64,000 nucleotides of DNA from Xanthostigma xanthostigma (taxonomy: Eukaryota; Arthropoda; Insecta; Raphidioptera; Raphidiidae), in the NCBI GenBank assembly GCA_963575645.1, contig OY754464.1, positions 60,424,948 through 60,488,947 of the forward strand. Reading direction: 5' to 3'. The notes under the pieces were generated by a model. That model ran no database searches, was not told the origin of the DNA, and saw only the letters and a list, made by a program, of their open reading frames with translations. Position 1 is the first letter of the stretch, and every line of letters starts with the position of its first letter. The translations under genes were made by a program, and so were the position numbers. Positions 22,201-33,424 of this stretch are shown here, in pieces.

Positions 22201-22310
22201 TGTTAACAATAAATAAAAATGATGATCCAAAAGTAACATTCAAATATTATGTTTTTCTAAAAATCATCTTATAAATTTGAGATGCGTCTTTTAGTCCGAA
22301 AAATACGGTA
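22195..22310 (-). repeat. ATAAGACGCAC element, right-end fragment
   Basis: Ends GATGCGTCTTTTAGTCCGAA then AAATACGGTA, the inverse of the common CCGTATTTTTCGGACTATAA terminus. Its inner part matches the sequence at 23.3-23.38 kb (ATGTTAACAATAAATAAA, ATCATCTTATAAATTTGAG). Confidence 0.65.
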
Positions 22311-23181
22311 CTCTCTCACGTTTAGATTTGCTTGTTTTCTTCTTTTATGTAGACGGCTTTTCGTTTCTGTAACATTTTTTTTAATAAATGTTTTGTGTCA
22401 GTATGATGACTGGATACTAGACATTGATTAGAGCAGGAACATGACGCAACAACCCTGTTGATAATAATGCAACTGGTAGTCGCTACATAGAATATTGATT
22501 ATTCGTCATGACAGAATTACCCAGCTTTAGCTAAATGCACATGTCCATTGTTAGACACGTAGGTACACATTTATCCTGTTGCAGGTCGGCTTACATAATA
22601 ATGGAACAGGCAGCGTGTTACATTTTTTGAACCCAGTGTAGCGAAGCCATATTAGGAAAACAAAACAATTTAGTTGCATACCACAACATTATTTTGCTAT
22701 TGCAGAATGTAAAATTCTAGAGAAACGTAAATAGGTAAATGAAGCTTTTTAAGTTAAACGGTTTTTTGGTACAGTTGATGTGTTAAAAGCTAGAAAATAA
22801 TTATGAATAAGCAATCTAACGCTTTTATCAGAATGAAATAAAATCGCGGGACGCAATTATTGTTGGGGATCGGAAATCATGTTTGGCTTTTGCGTTCCAC
22901 GATTTTAGTTTATTTTAATTAAAGTTTCAGATTACTGATCCATAGTTATTTACAAGCTTTTAGTACACAATCGACTGTACAAAAAAACCGTTTCACTTAA
23001 AAAAATCACTTATTTTTATATTCAATATTTTTGTACACCATCTACTATTCAATAAAACCGTTTAACCTAAAAACCTTTTTGTTACCTATTTGATTTTTAA
23101 GTTTTTAATGTGCTTTATGTGCACTTTATGATGAAAGCATGAAATTTGGCACAGTAGCACCTCTTTATATTTTTAACATAT
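22311..23181. other. No gene or repeat recognised
   Basis: AT-rich, with no identifiable coding or repeat content. Confidence 0.4.
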
Positions 23182-23382
23182 GTACCGTATTTTTCGGACT
23201 ATAAGACGCACTTTTTTACATAGAAAAATGAACTCAAATTTTGGGTGCGTCTTATGGTCTGAAGGTAACATTACATTTTTTTTTTTCAATTAATTGTGTA
23301 ATTTATGTTAACAATAAATAAACATTATGATCTGAAAGTAACATTAAAATATATTTTTGTAAAAATCATCTAATAAATTTGA
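23182..23382 (+). mobile_element. ATAAGACGCAC element, left part
   Basis: Starts TACCGTATTTTTCGGACTAT then AAGACGCAC. A first internal hairpin is formed with GGGTGCGTCTTATGGTCTGA about 40 bp on. The terminus is a widespread animal MITE type. It breaks off at AATAAATTTGA where the Harbinger element begins. The lost right end is possibly represented by ATTTTATAGTCGAAAGAACA at about 24501, beyond two nested insertions. Confidence 0.65.
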
Positions 23383-24154
23383 GGCCCCACTCACGATCAA
23401 ACTTCATGCCACAGTTCAGTGTTCAGTGAAGTTGGACCGATTAATGGAAAGACTGACTGGTACCACACACAGTTCATGCAAACTGCTCATTTTTTTAAAT
23501 TTTTTGTGTTCAGTTTGGTTCAGTTGTTGGCATACACTCGTCGAGTATAGATATATAAAATATATATTATATACATACTATAATATTATACTATAGATAA
23601 TTAATAAGAACTAAATGAGTTATTTAAATGGTGAGGATTGGCTGTTCATAGCTATGGGATTGTATTTAAAACAGGGAAATAAGAAAAAAAAGAAGAATAT
23701 GGGTGAAAAATTTGTTAGAAATGCGTGATTCAAGAAGGCATGTTTATTTGATTAATGAATCTTGAACCGCTTGATTGGAATAATTATTTACGAATGGATA
23801 AATTAACTTACAATTATTTATTGAAATTAGTTACCCTATTTATTAAGAACCAGGATATAAATATACGAAAATCTATTTCTGTACAAGAAAGACTTGCAAC
23901 AACATTGAGATTTTTGGCTTCTGGTTGTACAAAACACAGAATTCTAAAAACTGAACTGAAAAAAACCCACACACACAGCAGTTTACTTGAACACTGAACA
24001 CTGAAGTCGTTCAAAAATCAAGATGCATTTGATGAGTTCATGCTTGACTTCAGTGTTGGTTTCAGTGTTTATTTGTCCCACACATTATCATGCTTCACTG
24101 AACTATAAGTTTGAACACTGAACTGTGGCATGAAGTTTGATCGTGAGTGGGGCC
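23383..24154 (+). mobile_element. PIF/Harbinger element, internally deleted
   Basis: Terminal inverted repeats of about 40 bp begin GGCCCCACTCACGATCAAAC then TTCATGCCACAGTTCAGTGT and are mirrored at the right by ACTGTGGCATGAAGTTTGAT then CGTGAGTGGGGCC. The GG(C/G)C start fits PIF/Harbinger. Direct confirmation comes from the transposase remnant inside it. The subterminal zones are rich in CACTGAACACTGAA units. The three-base flanks (TGA and TAT) do not form a clean TWA duplication, perhaps because another element sits at the right edge. Confidence 0.8.
23615..23997 (+). pseudogene. Harbinger nuclease (HARBI1-like) N-terminal remnant
   Basis: Frameshifted remains of the PIF/Harbinger transposase nuclease. 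The first frame has SYLNGEDWLFIAMGLYLK, a second WVKNLLEMRDSRRHVYLINE, and the third LEPLDWNNYLRMDKLTYN, then YLLKLVTLFIKNQD, INIRKSISVQERLATTLR and FLASG. This matches the family order 'W...ll.rRd..G.y..L..EL...d...y..flRM....f..LL..v.p.I.k.dt.mR.aI...eRLa.tLRfLasG'. The sequence then jumps to the 3' subterminal region, so the helix-turn-helix follow-on and the DDE catalytic domain are deleted. The element cannot move by itself. Confidence 0.85.
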
Positions 24155-24157
24155 TAT

Positions 24158-24499
24158 TAGAGCTGTAAAAGTAACGAGAAATTGTGTACCCGTATGTATT
24201 CGTTACTTAAAGAACCAGTACCCGTTTCTTTCGTATCGTTACGTTACTTGTTACTTTTCATACGACATACAATCGTGTACTAACAGCATCAAGCATGTAC
24301 CATCGCATCGAGGCGCGTCGCATACGTGATACGGTATGACTTCGTTCGTATAACGTACAACCGCATCAAACGAGTCGAACTGACATGGATACGACAAATT
24401 CGAGTAACGAAATGAATTTAAAAGTAACGATTCGTTACTTCGAGTCAGACGATGTACCCGTTACTCAGTAACAAATACATACGGTTTGTTACAGCTCTA
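24158..24499. mobile_element. TAGAGCTGTAA TIR element (hAT-like MITE)
   Basis: Left end TAGAGCTGTAAAAGTAACGA, right end the inverse GTTTGTTACAGCTCTA. Both sides contain repeated GTTACT/AGTAAC and TACCCGT(A/T) motifs in opposite orientation. It is 342 bp and non-coding, and directly abuts the Harbinger element. The flanking 8-mers share only TAT, so the hAT assignment rests on the ends and the repeated subterminal motifs. Confidence 0.6.
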
Positions 24500-24593
24500 C
24501 ATTTTATAGTCGAAAGAACACTGTAGATATTGGGACACGCGACATATTATAGCCTCTGAAGACAATGGGGGTGGTAAAACTATTCCTATATTT

Positions 24594-24632
24594 GTGCTCT
24601 TCTGTGATTGGTCGTACAATCACAGAAGAGCA
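24594..24632. repeat. Short perfect hairpin
   Basis: GTGCTCTTCTGTGATTG is mirrored by CAATCACAGAAGAGCA around a six-base loop. No terminator or gene context is evident. Confidence 0.6.
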
Positions 24633-24639
24633 TACTACG

Positions 24640-25814
24640 ACCGAGCAGAGAACACGAGCACGCTGACCATAAAAGAAGGAAGTACTGCACTTGTCGACAC
24701 ACTTACCTCTGAGCAGCCTAGAAGAACACTTCGCCCGCTACCACATCGCCTTTGATAATGTCTACCGCAGTTGTAGACGAAACGTCAGGTAGAAATGGAC
24801 CACGGCGTACAAGCCTGAAAACTAAGAAGAAATGGATCAACACCGGCCGTGAAAGCCTACACACTTTGATAAAAATTGTTCCGTTGTGAGGTCTTTAAAA
24901 ATTTGATTTTTACACATTTTTGGATATGTGAAAAGGTATAGCCAGAAAAATGACCAGACAGTCGAATGTTTTTGTCGCCTTGGAAACCAATTGATAAAAC
25001 ATAACGAGATTTTCGACAGCTTTATTTTTTTGAATTGTGTGTTACGTGTGTTCATAAAGCAAAGAACGCCCTAAACCGTGTTTTTGTCCCAAATAGATAT
25101 CATTGAAAAGCTATAGGTACCTAGTCAAAGTTGAAATTTTCATAGTTTTCATGTTTCTTTTTAACACGTGCCACGAATCCCTTCTATACCGAATTAAAAA
25201 CCATGCTTTTTGTCCTCTCTCGATAAATTGAGAAATGTTCAAGTTATAAGCATTAAAAATTTTTGCTTTTAATTGTATAAGAAGTATTCACTTCAGCTGT
25301 GTGCAAGGACACGCACACAGTTTTTTTTTTTTTTTTTGTTCCGTTTCGGTCAATGAACTTACATAACCTACAAAATACATGTAGCCATTTTCTGTCTCAT
25401 CTATGCTTAAACAGACCTGATTGTTAATAGTACAACAATATTACGGCTGCATATTGATTGCTTGTTCGTTGAAATTATCCACCATTGATTAATAATACAC
25501 AATAATAATTGTATGCAATGATAATATACATATATGAAAAACATAGTGCAGACAGCGCGATGGCAGAGATATGAACTAAGGACGGGGGAGGGTGACACGT
25601 CACACAGGTCCGAAGTGACCGTTCACGAAGGTTGCATGTGTGCATATGGCCTCTTTCACAACGACCGACAGAAAAAAGAGCTTTATGGATAAGCGTTTAA
25701 TTGCACCACGCCTTGTCAATCAAAATTTTAGCCTAATTATGTGTATCGCAAACACGGTGCACGTATCACAGGACTGAGAACATGCTGAATTAATGAATGC
25801 AACAAGAAAGACAA
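24640..25814. other. No gene recognised
   Basis: Starts with a GC-richer patch (24640-24850) and later has a run of about 17 T near 25321. No protein or repeat was identified with confidence. Confidence 0.35.
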
Positions 25815-26342
25815 AATTTTCTGTAAAAAATCCAAAATCATTAGGAGATTCATAAAGTTAAAAATTATAAAAAAACTATTACATGTAGTCTTATGGAAAA
25901 TATGTCAACCTAGCATGCAAACGGTACATTTTAATTTTTTGCAAATAACCAAATAATGTCAGCAGTTCCGAAAGCTAACTATGTAAAGCATCGATGTCTT
26001 ACGCATATTTTAATATTTTTTCCAATTTAGTTTTAACTGAATTTTCAACTTTTTAATGATTTAATTTTAATTGTTATTACTACTAAATTTTTTTTTAATT
26101 ATTTACTGCAAAAAATATATAAAATACAGATATTTACAGAAATTTATTTTTTTTAACCTAACTTTGTACATAAAATTCAAAAGTTAGTCCATTAAGTAAA
26201 GTACTGAAATAATTAATTATAATTTAAAAAAAAAATTATTTACGCCTTTATGACAGTAATTTATTGGTATCATCGACTTATAACCTTTTGTAAAAAATTC
26301 GACTTATTTTTGATTGGGACTGTAACGGATCAACCTCCTTAA
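25815..26342 (-). mobile_element. Family D element, copy 2, one end missing
   Basis: Reverse-oriented relative of the 5.1-6.45 kb element. It keeps the end ACTGTAACGGATCAACCTCC then TTAA. It carries TTTCCAATTTAGTTTTAACT directly where the 5-6 kb copy holds a LINE fragment, so it approximates the uninterrupted arrangement. The opposite terminus is truncated near 25815. Confidence 0.65.
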
Positions 26343-26758
26343 TTTAAGTAAACATCCAAAATATCGAAGATAATACTAATGATAGTGTCACATCAGGATT
26401 AATAAGGATACCCTCAAAAATGCTGAAAACATTATTTCCAATCAATTTGTTGTACGTGAAGTCGCGTACACGAGACTGATTGACGTATGGGTGGCCATTA
26501 TGACGTCCCGCGGCACGATTAACGTAACTAAATAATAATTTTAGTAAGTCATGAATGTATTGCGTATTTAGATGTCAAATTTCCTACTAGCCACTACACT
26601 AATTTTTATATCTATTCAACCGTTGCCTTCATGATGTACTATATTATTAGTATCTAACTATTAAAATGACACTTGTGCCGCGTGACGTCACCCACACTGA
26701 GAACAGCATAGTGCAGAAAATTAAACTCTGAAGTAGCATAACTTTGTTATTTTTAATG
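26343..26758. other. No gene or repeat recognised
   Basis: AT-rich spacer between family D and the pogo-like MITE. Confidence 0.4.
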
Positions 26759-27320
26759 TACAGTGACTCTATATAGCGACACTCAAGGGACTGTGCACTT
26801 TGTGGCGTTATTGAGAGTTGTCGTTAAACGGAGAGAGGAAATAATCCATTAATATTTTTTAACTATTATATATAATATGTATTTACTCCTAATATATAAA
26901 ATTTAAAACTGACCAACAAACATTCATACTCTATTGCGCGTATTAATAAAACTTTTTCGTCAATACAAAGATTTTCTTTTACTCACCATGTCCACAGTTT
27001 GCAAGTTTGTGGGCAACTAAGAATATGATAACTTATCGATAAGCAGCTGAGCTAGCAATATGAAAGATAATCTCAACAAACAAAATAACGATATTCTTAG
27101 ATTTTTGATGATGCCGACAACAAAGCAACAAAATAACAAACAAGTATTATTTATTGTTTAATGATGACGTATTGCTGTCGTTATTTAGAGTGGATGTGTC
27201 GTTATTTAAAGTGTATAATTGTATATGAGCAATAAGGTGAACCAACTAGAGTTAAATAATTTCCACGTTTTAAGGAGTTTGTCGTTATATCGAGTGACGT
27301 TAAATAGAGTTAACACTGTA
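26759..27320. mobile_element. Pogo/Tigger-like MITE, copy 2
   Basis: Left end TACAGTGACTCTATATAGCG then ACACTCAAGGGACT. Right end TCGTTATATCGAGTGACGTT then AAATAGAGTTAACACTGTA. It is inverted relative to the 12.1 kb copy and about 100 bp longer. Additional direct copies of GTCGTTATTTA-type motifs lie near the right end. TA flanks both ends. Confidence 0.7.
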
Positions 27321-27943
27321 ATTACAAAAATTCTTTCGACATTAATTTTGCAATTTTTAGGGCTGTGTTTAAGAGTTAAAAAAATTATAATGAAAATAGC
27401 TTTCGGACAATATGGATTCAATGATATAGAAGATACAACTGGAAACAATTCTTAAATGTTTTTTGTCGAAAACTTTAACATAACGTCGAGTTATTGTGAA
27501 CCGACGCCATTCCAAGTTTGTGTGATGGACGTTAACAGCACACGACATTAACGCTGTCGGCGGACAAAATGCATCGAATCACGCGAACATCCAGCAGCGC
27601 ATGCATGTTTTGTAGTCTGGCACCTGTGCCGTGTTCGTTCGAATCTTCCATTATCGTATCCAACGTTGGATAAGTGTGCATTTCTGAATTTACTTTATGG
27701 CGGTACAGTCGTTTAACGAACTGCCATATCTCGTTTCTTTTTTTTTGCTGTGGTATAAGCTGGAAAACAAGTCACGGTTTTAGGCCTTGAGAATAGCTGA
27801 GCGTGTCGCAATGCCATAGTTTTTATGGCGTTTTAATAGCTTCTGTGTAACAAGACAGTTCCTGCGGGCTCTAATATGACAACTAATAAATGTATCAATT
27901 AGATTTTCAATTTATTATTAAAAAAATATATATAAAGTAGCCG
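27321..27943. other. Mostly unassigned; short repeat at left edge
   Basis: The first 70 bp (CATTAATTTTGCAATTTTTA then GG) recur near 58.15 kb. The rest shows no known gene or repeat. Confidence 0.4.
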
Positions 27944-28400
27944 TTACCCACGGCTTCGCACGCAATTGAGACGAACATGGATGCATACCTATTATTTGGC
28001 ATAGTTACTCCTTTCTTGACGTAGACCCTCCTAATAAATTTCAAAATTGATGACATTCACGTGACCAACGTCCTGACAAACCCTGAAAATGATACCCATT
28101 TTTAATTTTTAGACTATTTACCTCTTTTCACCCTCTGAAGAGGGTGTTTTTCCAAAAGCATGGAATACGTGTTTATTTATTTGTTGACAGGTGTAATCCT
28201 ACGCATTTTCCAGTCGATACATCTATCTTCTGTGATTTCTCCATGTAAATTTTGAACCCCCGTTACATCCTTTTAGGAATAGAATTTTCAAAAATCTGTT
28301 CTTAGTGAATTTCTACGTCATAATTACTATCTGTGTGCCAAATTTCAGCCCAATTCGTCCAGTAGTTTGATAGATCGGTAAGTCAGTATATATACTTAGA
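27944..28400 (+). repeat. CGGCTTCGCACGC repeat, copy 2
   Basis: Opening AAGTAGCCGTTACCCACGGC then TTCGCACGCAATTGAGACG. It aligns along its length with the 9.78-10.26 kb copy, ending TCCAGTAGTTTGATAGATCG. Same orientation, non-coding, insect SINE-like class. Confidence 0.65.
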
Positions 28401-28875
28401 AGATTCAAATTCAAATGAGTTGGTAATAAACTCAAATTACCCTGGTTGTTGTTCGCGTTAAAAAAGTTTTAAGAAATGTAATTGCTATTCAAAATAAACT
28501 AGACTGATCTTGTCGAAGTTCGGATCTAGATTTTCGGGGCCTAGGGCTTATTGAAGAACGAGACCCCATTTTTTGTTAGATTAAGAATCTTTAAATTTGG
28601 GGCTAAAATTCGTTTTTTATAATATCAAAATCGGAGTTGAAATTCTCTAATCTAACCAATTATGTTACATTAATTAAAATAAAACAAATAATGCTACATA
28701 ATTACATTATTATTATATTATTAAGAATAATTAATTTTTGCTAAACGATAAGCGGTCATTGTAAATAAGAAAGTATTGAAATTGTACAATACTAATTCAA
28801 TTTTTGTGGGTCCTTGATACTTGGAGGCCCAGAACTTAAACACTGTTAGTCCTTATCACTATTTAATATTTACTA
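28401..28875. other. No gene or repeat recognised
   Basis: AT-rich spacer upstream of a reverse transcriptase fragment. Confidence 0.4.
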
Positions 28876-28879
28876 TGCA

Positions 28880-29275
28880 TTTTCCTATTCAAATCTAAGT
28901 TATAATGTGGTTGTTTGGGGCGGTAGTAATCACTGCAATAGACTCATCTGGCAGAAACGTATCATTCGTCTCATTTTTAATATTGGTCGTCGCGAGTTAT
29001 GCCGTTCACTTTTTATCAATAACAAGCTGTTAACTTTCAGTTCAATTTTTATTTATGAAATCTGTAAATTTGTCAAGCAAAACATAGCCGATTTTCAGAA
29101 ATAACAGATATTCACTACCATAACACTCGGCAAAAAAATGCATTATACATTGATAATTATCGCCTTTCTTTGTACAATAGGGGGCCGCTATGTACCTGTA
29201 CAAAATTATACAATAAGTTAACTATAGAAAAATAATTAACAATTATGATAGATTCTGACAATTTCTTAAAAAAAT
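28880..29275 (+). pseudogene. Non-LTR reverse transcriptase C-terminal remnant
   Basis: The plus-strand frame reads YNVVVWGGSNHCNRLIWQ, KRIIRLIFNIGRRELC then RSLFINNKLLTFSSIFIYE, matching the post-palm 'Y.i..WG......l...QKr.iRiif......sc..lf...kiLtl...yiye' segment of Jockey-like elements. A stop follows after NIADFQK. Decayed coding resembling the final PVQNYTIS stretch can be followed to about 29270. It is 5'-truncated and 3'-degenerate. Confidence 0.75.
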
Positions 29276-29343
29276 TTTAATTAAAAAATGCGTGTTTATA
29301 AAATGAATGACTGTTTAAACTCATTGTGTTATGTTTTATTGTA

Positions 29344-29870
29344 TTGTTGCGCAATCTTTGTTGAGACGACTGTGCTTTCTGTGGAATATTCTCGCAGCAA
29401 CAACAATGGAGAGCAGGTGATCAAAACCCGACCTTCATAAAGTTGTCTGAAGAAGGTGATACATGTAAAGGCAGGATCTCAGTGCTTCTAGAAAATTCTA
29501 CCAGGCGGGGGACGAAGCTGAAAAATGCGAGCGGAGTGGTTGGCAAGTCAGTCAGTCAGTTGGTTAGTTGCAGCGTAGGTACAGTGGATTACAGACAACT
29601 GTGAAATAAATTGTTCAGTCGGTACAGCAAGATCGAGGCAACTGCTGAGATAAATGAGCTGTGTAAACCATTGAGTGCAAGTATATAAATCTGGTTTTAC
29701 ATAAATAACTTGTAAATAATCGTGTTAATATAGTTAATAGGTATAAGTGTACTATATATAAACTTTGTTGTGGTTGTGTGTTGTAAATATTGTGTGTACA
29801 TAATTTAGTGACTCTATATTCTCTGTTACTTAGTAGTCGCGTCAATGAAGTCTTTTACTTCGAACATCGC
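29344..29870 (+). mobile_element. Possible solo LTR of a second family
   Basis: Starts TGTTGCGCAATC and could end ACTTCGAACATCGCA. It contains a GC-richer first half with CAGTCAGTCAGTTGG, a TATA-like GTATATAAATCTGG and a long AT-rich second half with AATAAAT-like motifs. The overall plan resembles the two clear LTRs in this window. No target duplication or second copy was found. Confidence 0.3.
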
Positions 29871-31055
29871 AAGAACAGCTTCGATTTTGATGACTTTTTT
29901 TAATTTAGTTTTTTTATATTATTGAAAATCAGGAGCATTTTGGGGCGGGAAACGAATTAATTATATTGTTCAAAGCTGAACCTAGTCAGCACATTATTTT
30001 CGCGAATTTATAAAGAGAGGTATATCTATAGAAAGAGATGTATATATCAATTATCTATAGTCTGTATCACTACGTCTTGATACAAGTCTCAAAAACCAAT
30101 GGGCGTAAGTCAACTACAGGCAACCAATCAGCTGAGGCTGTATAGCGATGACGTATCTCTGGAGCGAGATCGTTCTATGTCTAAAATTACATTGAAAATG
30201 TTTTTCTTGTAGCCCAAAAAACTGTTTAAAACCTCTGTCAGCTACAGGATTGGACTTATATATTTTTAAGAAAATTAATAACTTGCTGAAGAGTTTCTAT
30301 AATTTCATGCAGATGTTGGGTTGATAAAATGCATGTCGGATATTGAAATTAAGAAAAATGTAATATTGTTTCAAGCGATGCGTTAAATGTTTAATATTTA
30401 TATTTTCTCCAAAAATAAATTTAAGTTCACATAATGAAGCCAAAATGCATTCGACCGGAATTTTTTATTTTCCAATTCGATAGTCATTAGTGGTTGAACT
30501 ACGCGTTGCACAAGATGAGCCAGTGAGTCCAACAAAGACGGATACCGTGCAGCGTATTAATGTTATAAAAAACGCGTGTAGGGCAAGCAGGCAGTCACTG
30601 TAGAGGGTCGGCTAGCTCTGCAAGTGGTTGCGGTGTTACAGTTTTCTCGCATGAATGTTGTATGAGCGCTTTTCAGCAAGTGCGATCGACCGACCGACAG
30701 ACGAGCGAGTCCATATCGCTCCTGCACGTTTATATACATGTATATATATTATATACCTTGTACGTTGCCCCATTGTGGATAAACATATTTAATCCACTGC
30801 TCCTATATCGATTGTGTATGGATGGAAAAAGCATCGGAGTTTTGGAAAGCGTTAGAAATACTAAATATGTGATTAAAAATGAAAATTCATGACTACTTTG
30901 TCTATATAGCCAACTAAAGATGATAGTCATCAATTTATTGAAGGGTACTAATCAGACGTTAATCAAAAATTTTTAAAGATAGTGCCAACCGAACGCGTTG
31001 TGTAGTTCGTAAATAGTGCGTCAGTAGTAGATTGTGATCTATCTCCTATGTGTTT
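29871..31055. other. No gene recognised
   Basis: AT-rich sequence with a GC-richer patch around 30480-30700. No protein or repeat similarity was recognised apart from a possible core promoter described separately. Confidence 0.35.
30564..30603 (+). promoter_or_regulatory. Possible TATA/initiator core promoter
   Basis: TATAAAAAACGCG is followed 33 bases later by GCAGTCACTGT, close to the arthropod initiator TCAGT/TCACT spacing. It occurs in a GC-richer island. No transcript or downstream exon can be identified, so this could be chance. Confidence 0.2.
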
Positions 31056-31059
31056 ATGG

Positions 31060-31557
31060 ATTATTTCGGAACCAGATGCTACTTTTTACTCAACAGCTAC
31101 AAGCAAAGGGGTTATTAAAAATAGCTGTTTTGACTCTAAAATTTCCTTATCTGTCTATTATGCATATTTTTATCAGCTGGTGAAATATGGTATTGTTAGC
31201 TGGGGTTATTGTGCAGATATCAAAAAAATTTTCTTGCTCCAAAAAAGGCAATTCGTGTCATTTTTAATCTCGATTTTCGTGCCAGTTGCAAACAAATTTT
31301 TATCGATAAATGTAATGTATTTTAACTGTACCGTCTATATATTATGTCTATTTTACTTTGTGCTTTATTAAGCAACATATTAACAAACACGACACATTTC
31401 AGGCTATCCATGGACATGACACTAGAAATAATTCGAATGTGATTTCGCCAAAATCCACAATGACTTTATTTAATAATAGTGCCGAATATCACGCACTAAA
31501 AATGTTTGATATACTTACTCAATGTCTATATAATATTGATTATTTTCGAACTTAATT
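31060..31557 (+). pseudogene. Non-LTR reverse transcriptase C-terminal remnant, frameshifted
   Basis: The first frame reads CFDSKISLSVYYAYFYQL then VKYGIVSWGYCADIKKIF and LLQKRQ, matching 'l...YyaYf.S.l.YgIi.WG......iF.lQKr.iR'. A different frame further on gives KQHINKHDTF, HGHDTRNNSNVISP and ALKMFD, matching the end segment 'H.hdTR........p........g...yN.lP'. At least one frameshift separates them. The 3' region carries a fold-back MITE and ends AATAATAAATACTATTCTAT near 31820, a plausible LINE tail. Confidence 0.75.
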
Positions 31558-31662
31558 ATTTACCAACTTGTATTTGTTAGATATTTATTATTTTGTATGT
31601 TGATTGAGATTTTGGTGTTTTGACGTAACCACTTGCAAAGAGTAATAGGGATAATAAATACT

Positions 31663-31764
31663 ATGAAGGAAGTTTTTGGTTGAGGATGTTTCGCTAGTGG
31701 CCCCTAGCAAAACATTGGTAAAGCTTATTTATTTATGATCCTCAACCAAAAATCCTTCCTTCAT
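31663..31764. mobile_element. GGTTGAGGA fold-back MITE, copy 1
   Basis: ATGAAGGAAGTTTTTGGTTG then AGGAT is mirrored by ATCCTCAACCAAAAATCCTT then CCTTCAT. The loop contains ACATTGGTAAAGCTTATTTA, shared with the copy at 55.90-56.01 kb. Inserted in the 3' region of the reverse transcriptase remnant. Confidence 0.75.
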
Positions 31765-31829
31765 GGTAACATTCTATTGGATCAACACTACTTTATGCTG
31801 AAGATAATAAATACTATTCTATTCTATAG

Positions 31830-32596
31830 TCGACGTCTGGAGTAGGGATTTTTGGGGTTTTTGCTTTTTTTTGCCAGAGTGCCAATCTAGAGAGCCCTCC
31901 TGTTTTTGAGGTCGTTGAACATGACGGTGAGGGTCCCACAACTTTTCCCCTCGGCAACCCCTTCAAATTGGCCCCCCTGATTTCCAAATTTGTTGTGTTG
32001 AAATTTTTTTATAATTTTTTTCTACTACTGTTGCATAAAACATTGTTTCATCTCAATCGCGTTCGGAACCGCGGGTAGCGGCTAGTTTTAGAACTCAAAA
32101 ATCAAAAGTCAGGACCGCCTTGATGGATTTTAATAAATAAAGTGTCGATTGAATCGTCGTACCTAATCTCAACAATGCCACTGGGTATAAGCTGTCACGT
32201 AAAATTTAATATGGCGGATGCTAGACGTCATGTTGTGAGTACGCAAAAAGTCAGTAAAGCCTTTTATGAGGAGTGTTAAATGAATAGGCTTGATTAGTAG
32301 GTTCCAAAAATATGTATACCTTATACATAATGGAGATTAGTATATTATGAGTACATATTTTGTCTTTAATGAAGGTTCCAGACATCTATTTAATAAGCTA
32401 AGGATTCTAACCTTTATTCATGTTTGTCAATCGTACATAATCATGACACGAGACATAAATCCAACTTTTGTTTGCCTCTAAAAAGATTCACACATACAAG
32501 ACATTGTCCTAATTATATTGGGTTAAAATTTTTCAATAAATTAACAGCTGAAACAAGAGCGTAGCCTATAGCAAAATTCAAGAAAACCACAAAGGG
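31830..32596. other. Unassigned, with one insect repeat tail
   Basis: No gene. The stretch AACCGCGGGTAGCGGCTAGT at about 32070 is the reverse of the common 'actagccgctacccgcggtt' repeat opening, so part of this interval is an old minus-strand copy. The rest is unassigned. Confidence 0.4.
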
Positions 32597-32604
32597 GTTT
32601 TTAG

Positions 32605-33210
32605 TAGTGTTGGGCATAATCGATATAATTCAATAATCGAATGAATCGAAATAATCGGTTTTTATAATCGAATGATCATTCGAATTATCGATTATGAATG
32701 ATTCGAATGATCATTTGAACTATCGATTATGAATGATGCGCAAACTTGGGAATTATTAATTTCGTTTTATTTACTTTTACAGTATAAGCGAATGATCATT
32801 CAAAATATCGATTATGAGTTATGTTCAAACTTAGCAATTTCGATTTGTTAATATTACTTAACACAATATTAATAATGGAATCCCTGGTATGATCGAATAG
32901 AAATATATTTGTTATGCCCTAGATGGATACATCATCAATTTACATAATGAGTGAAACATTAAAATTTAAAAAATCCTTAATGTCATAAAAACAATTTTTT
33001 AGGAATTTGATTTAATGCAGAAACCAAATGATATATCGATATATCACATTAATATCGACAGTGGACATAGCAATAGTACTGTGTCGGGATTTAATATTCA
33101 TTTCATATTTCATAATCGATTCAAGCGAATGATATCTCATAATCGAATGATCGATTATTCGGCCATAATCGAAATATTTCGATTATATCATTCATAATCG
33201 CCCAACACTA
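32605..33210. mobile_element. hAT non-autonomous element with 8-bp target duplication
   Basis: Ends TAGTGTTGGGC and GCCCAACACTA are perfect inverted termini. They are flanked on both sides by GTTTTTAG, an exact 8-bp target duplication at 32597-32604 and 33211-33218. Both subterminal regions are dense in ATAATCGAATGATC-type repeats in alternating orientation. Termini, duplication length and subterminal repeats together identify the hAT superfamily. The 606-bp interior encodes no transposase. Confidence 0.9.
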
Positions 33211-33424
33211 GTTTTTAGAGAAATCATGCTTTTATAATTATAAAGATTTTTTAAATAATGCGGTTTCTAGTTAATTATTATTTTATTTGACTTTTTGACA
33301 TGTATGTAAACATGTATTGGTGTAACTAATACAAACAAACATTATGATTATAAAAATGTAGCTACTGTTGCTACAATTGTTAAGAAACATCCATTGTTAC
33401 ATCGTTATATTAGAAAAAATTTAT

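Noticed and set aside
24736..24850. Text suggesting the 5' part of a retroelement (GACGAAACGTCAGG wording)
   Set aside because: Too short, and no linked coding region could be found.
29344..29870. LTR pairing with the 18.9/39.0 kb family
   Set aside because: The plan is similar but the sequences do not align, so it is kept only as a low-confidence LTR of another family.
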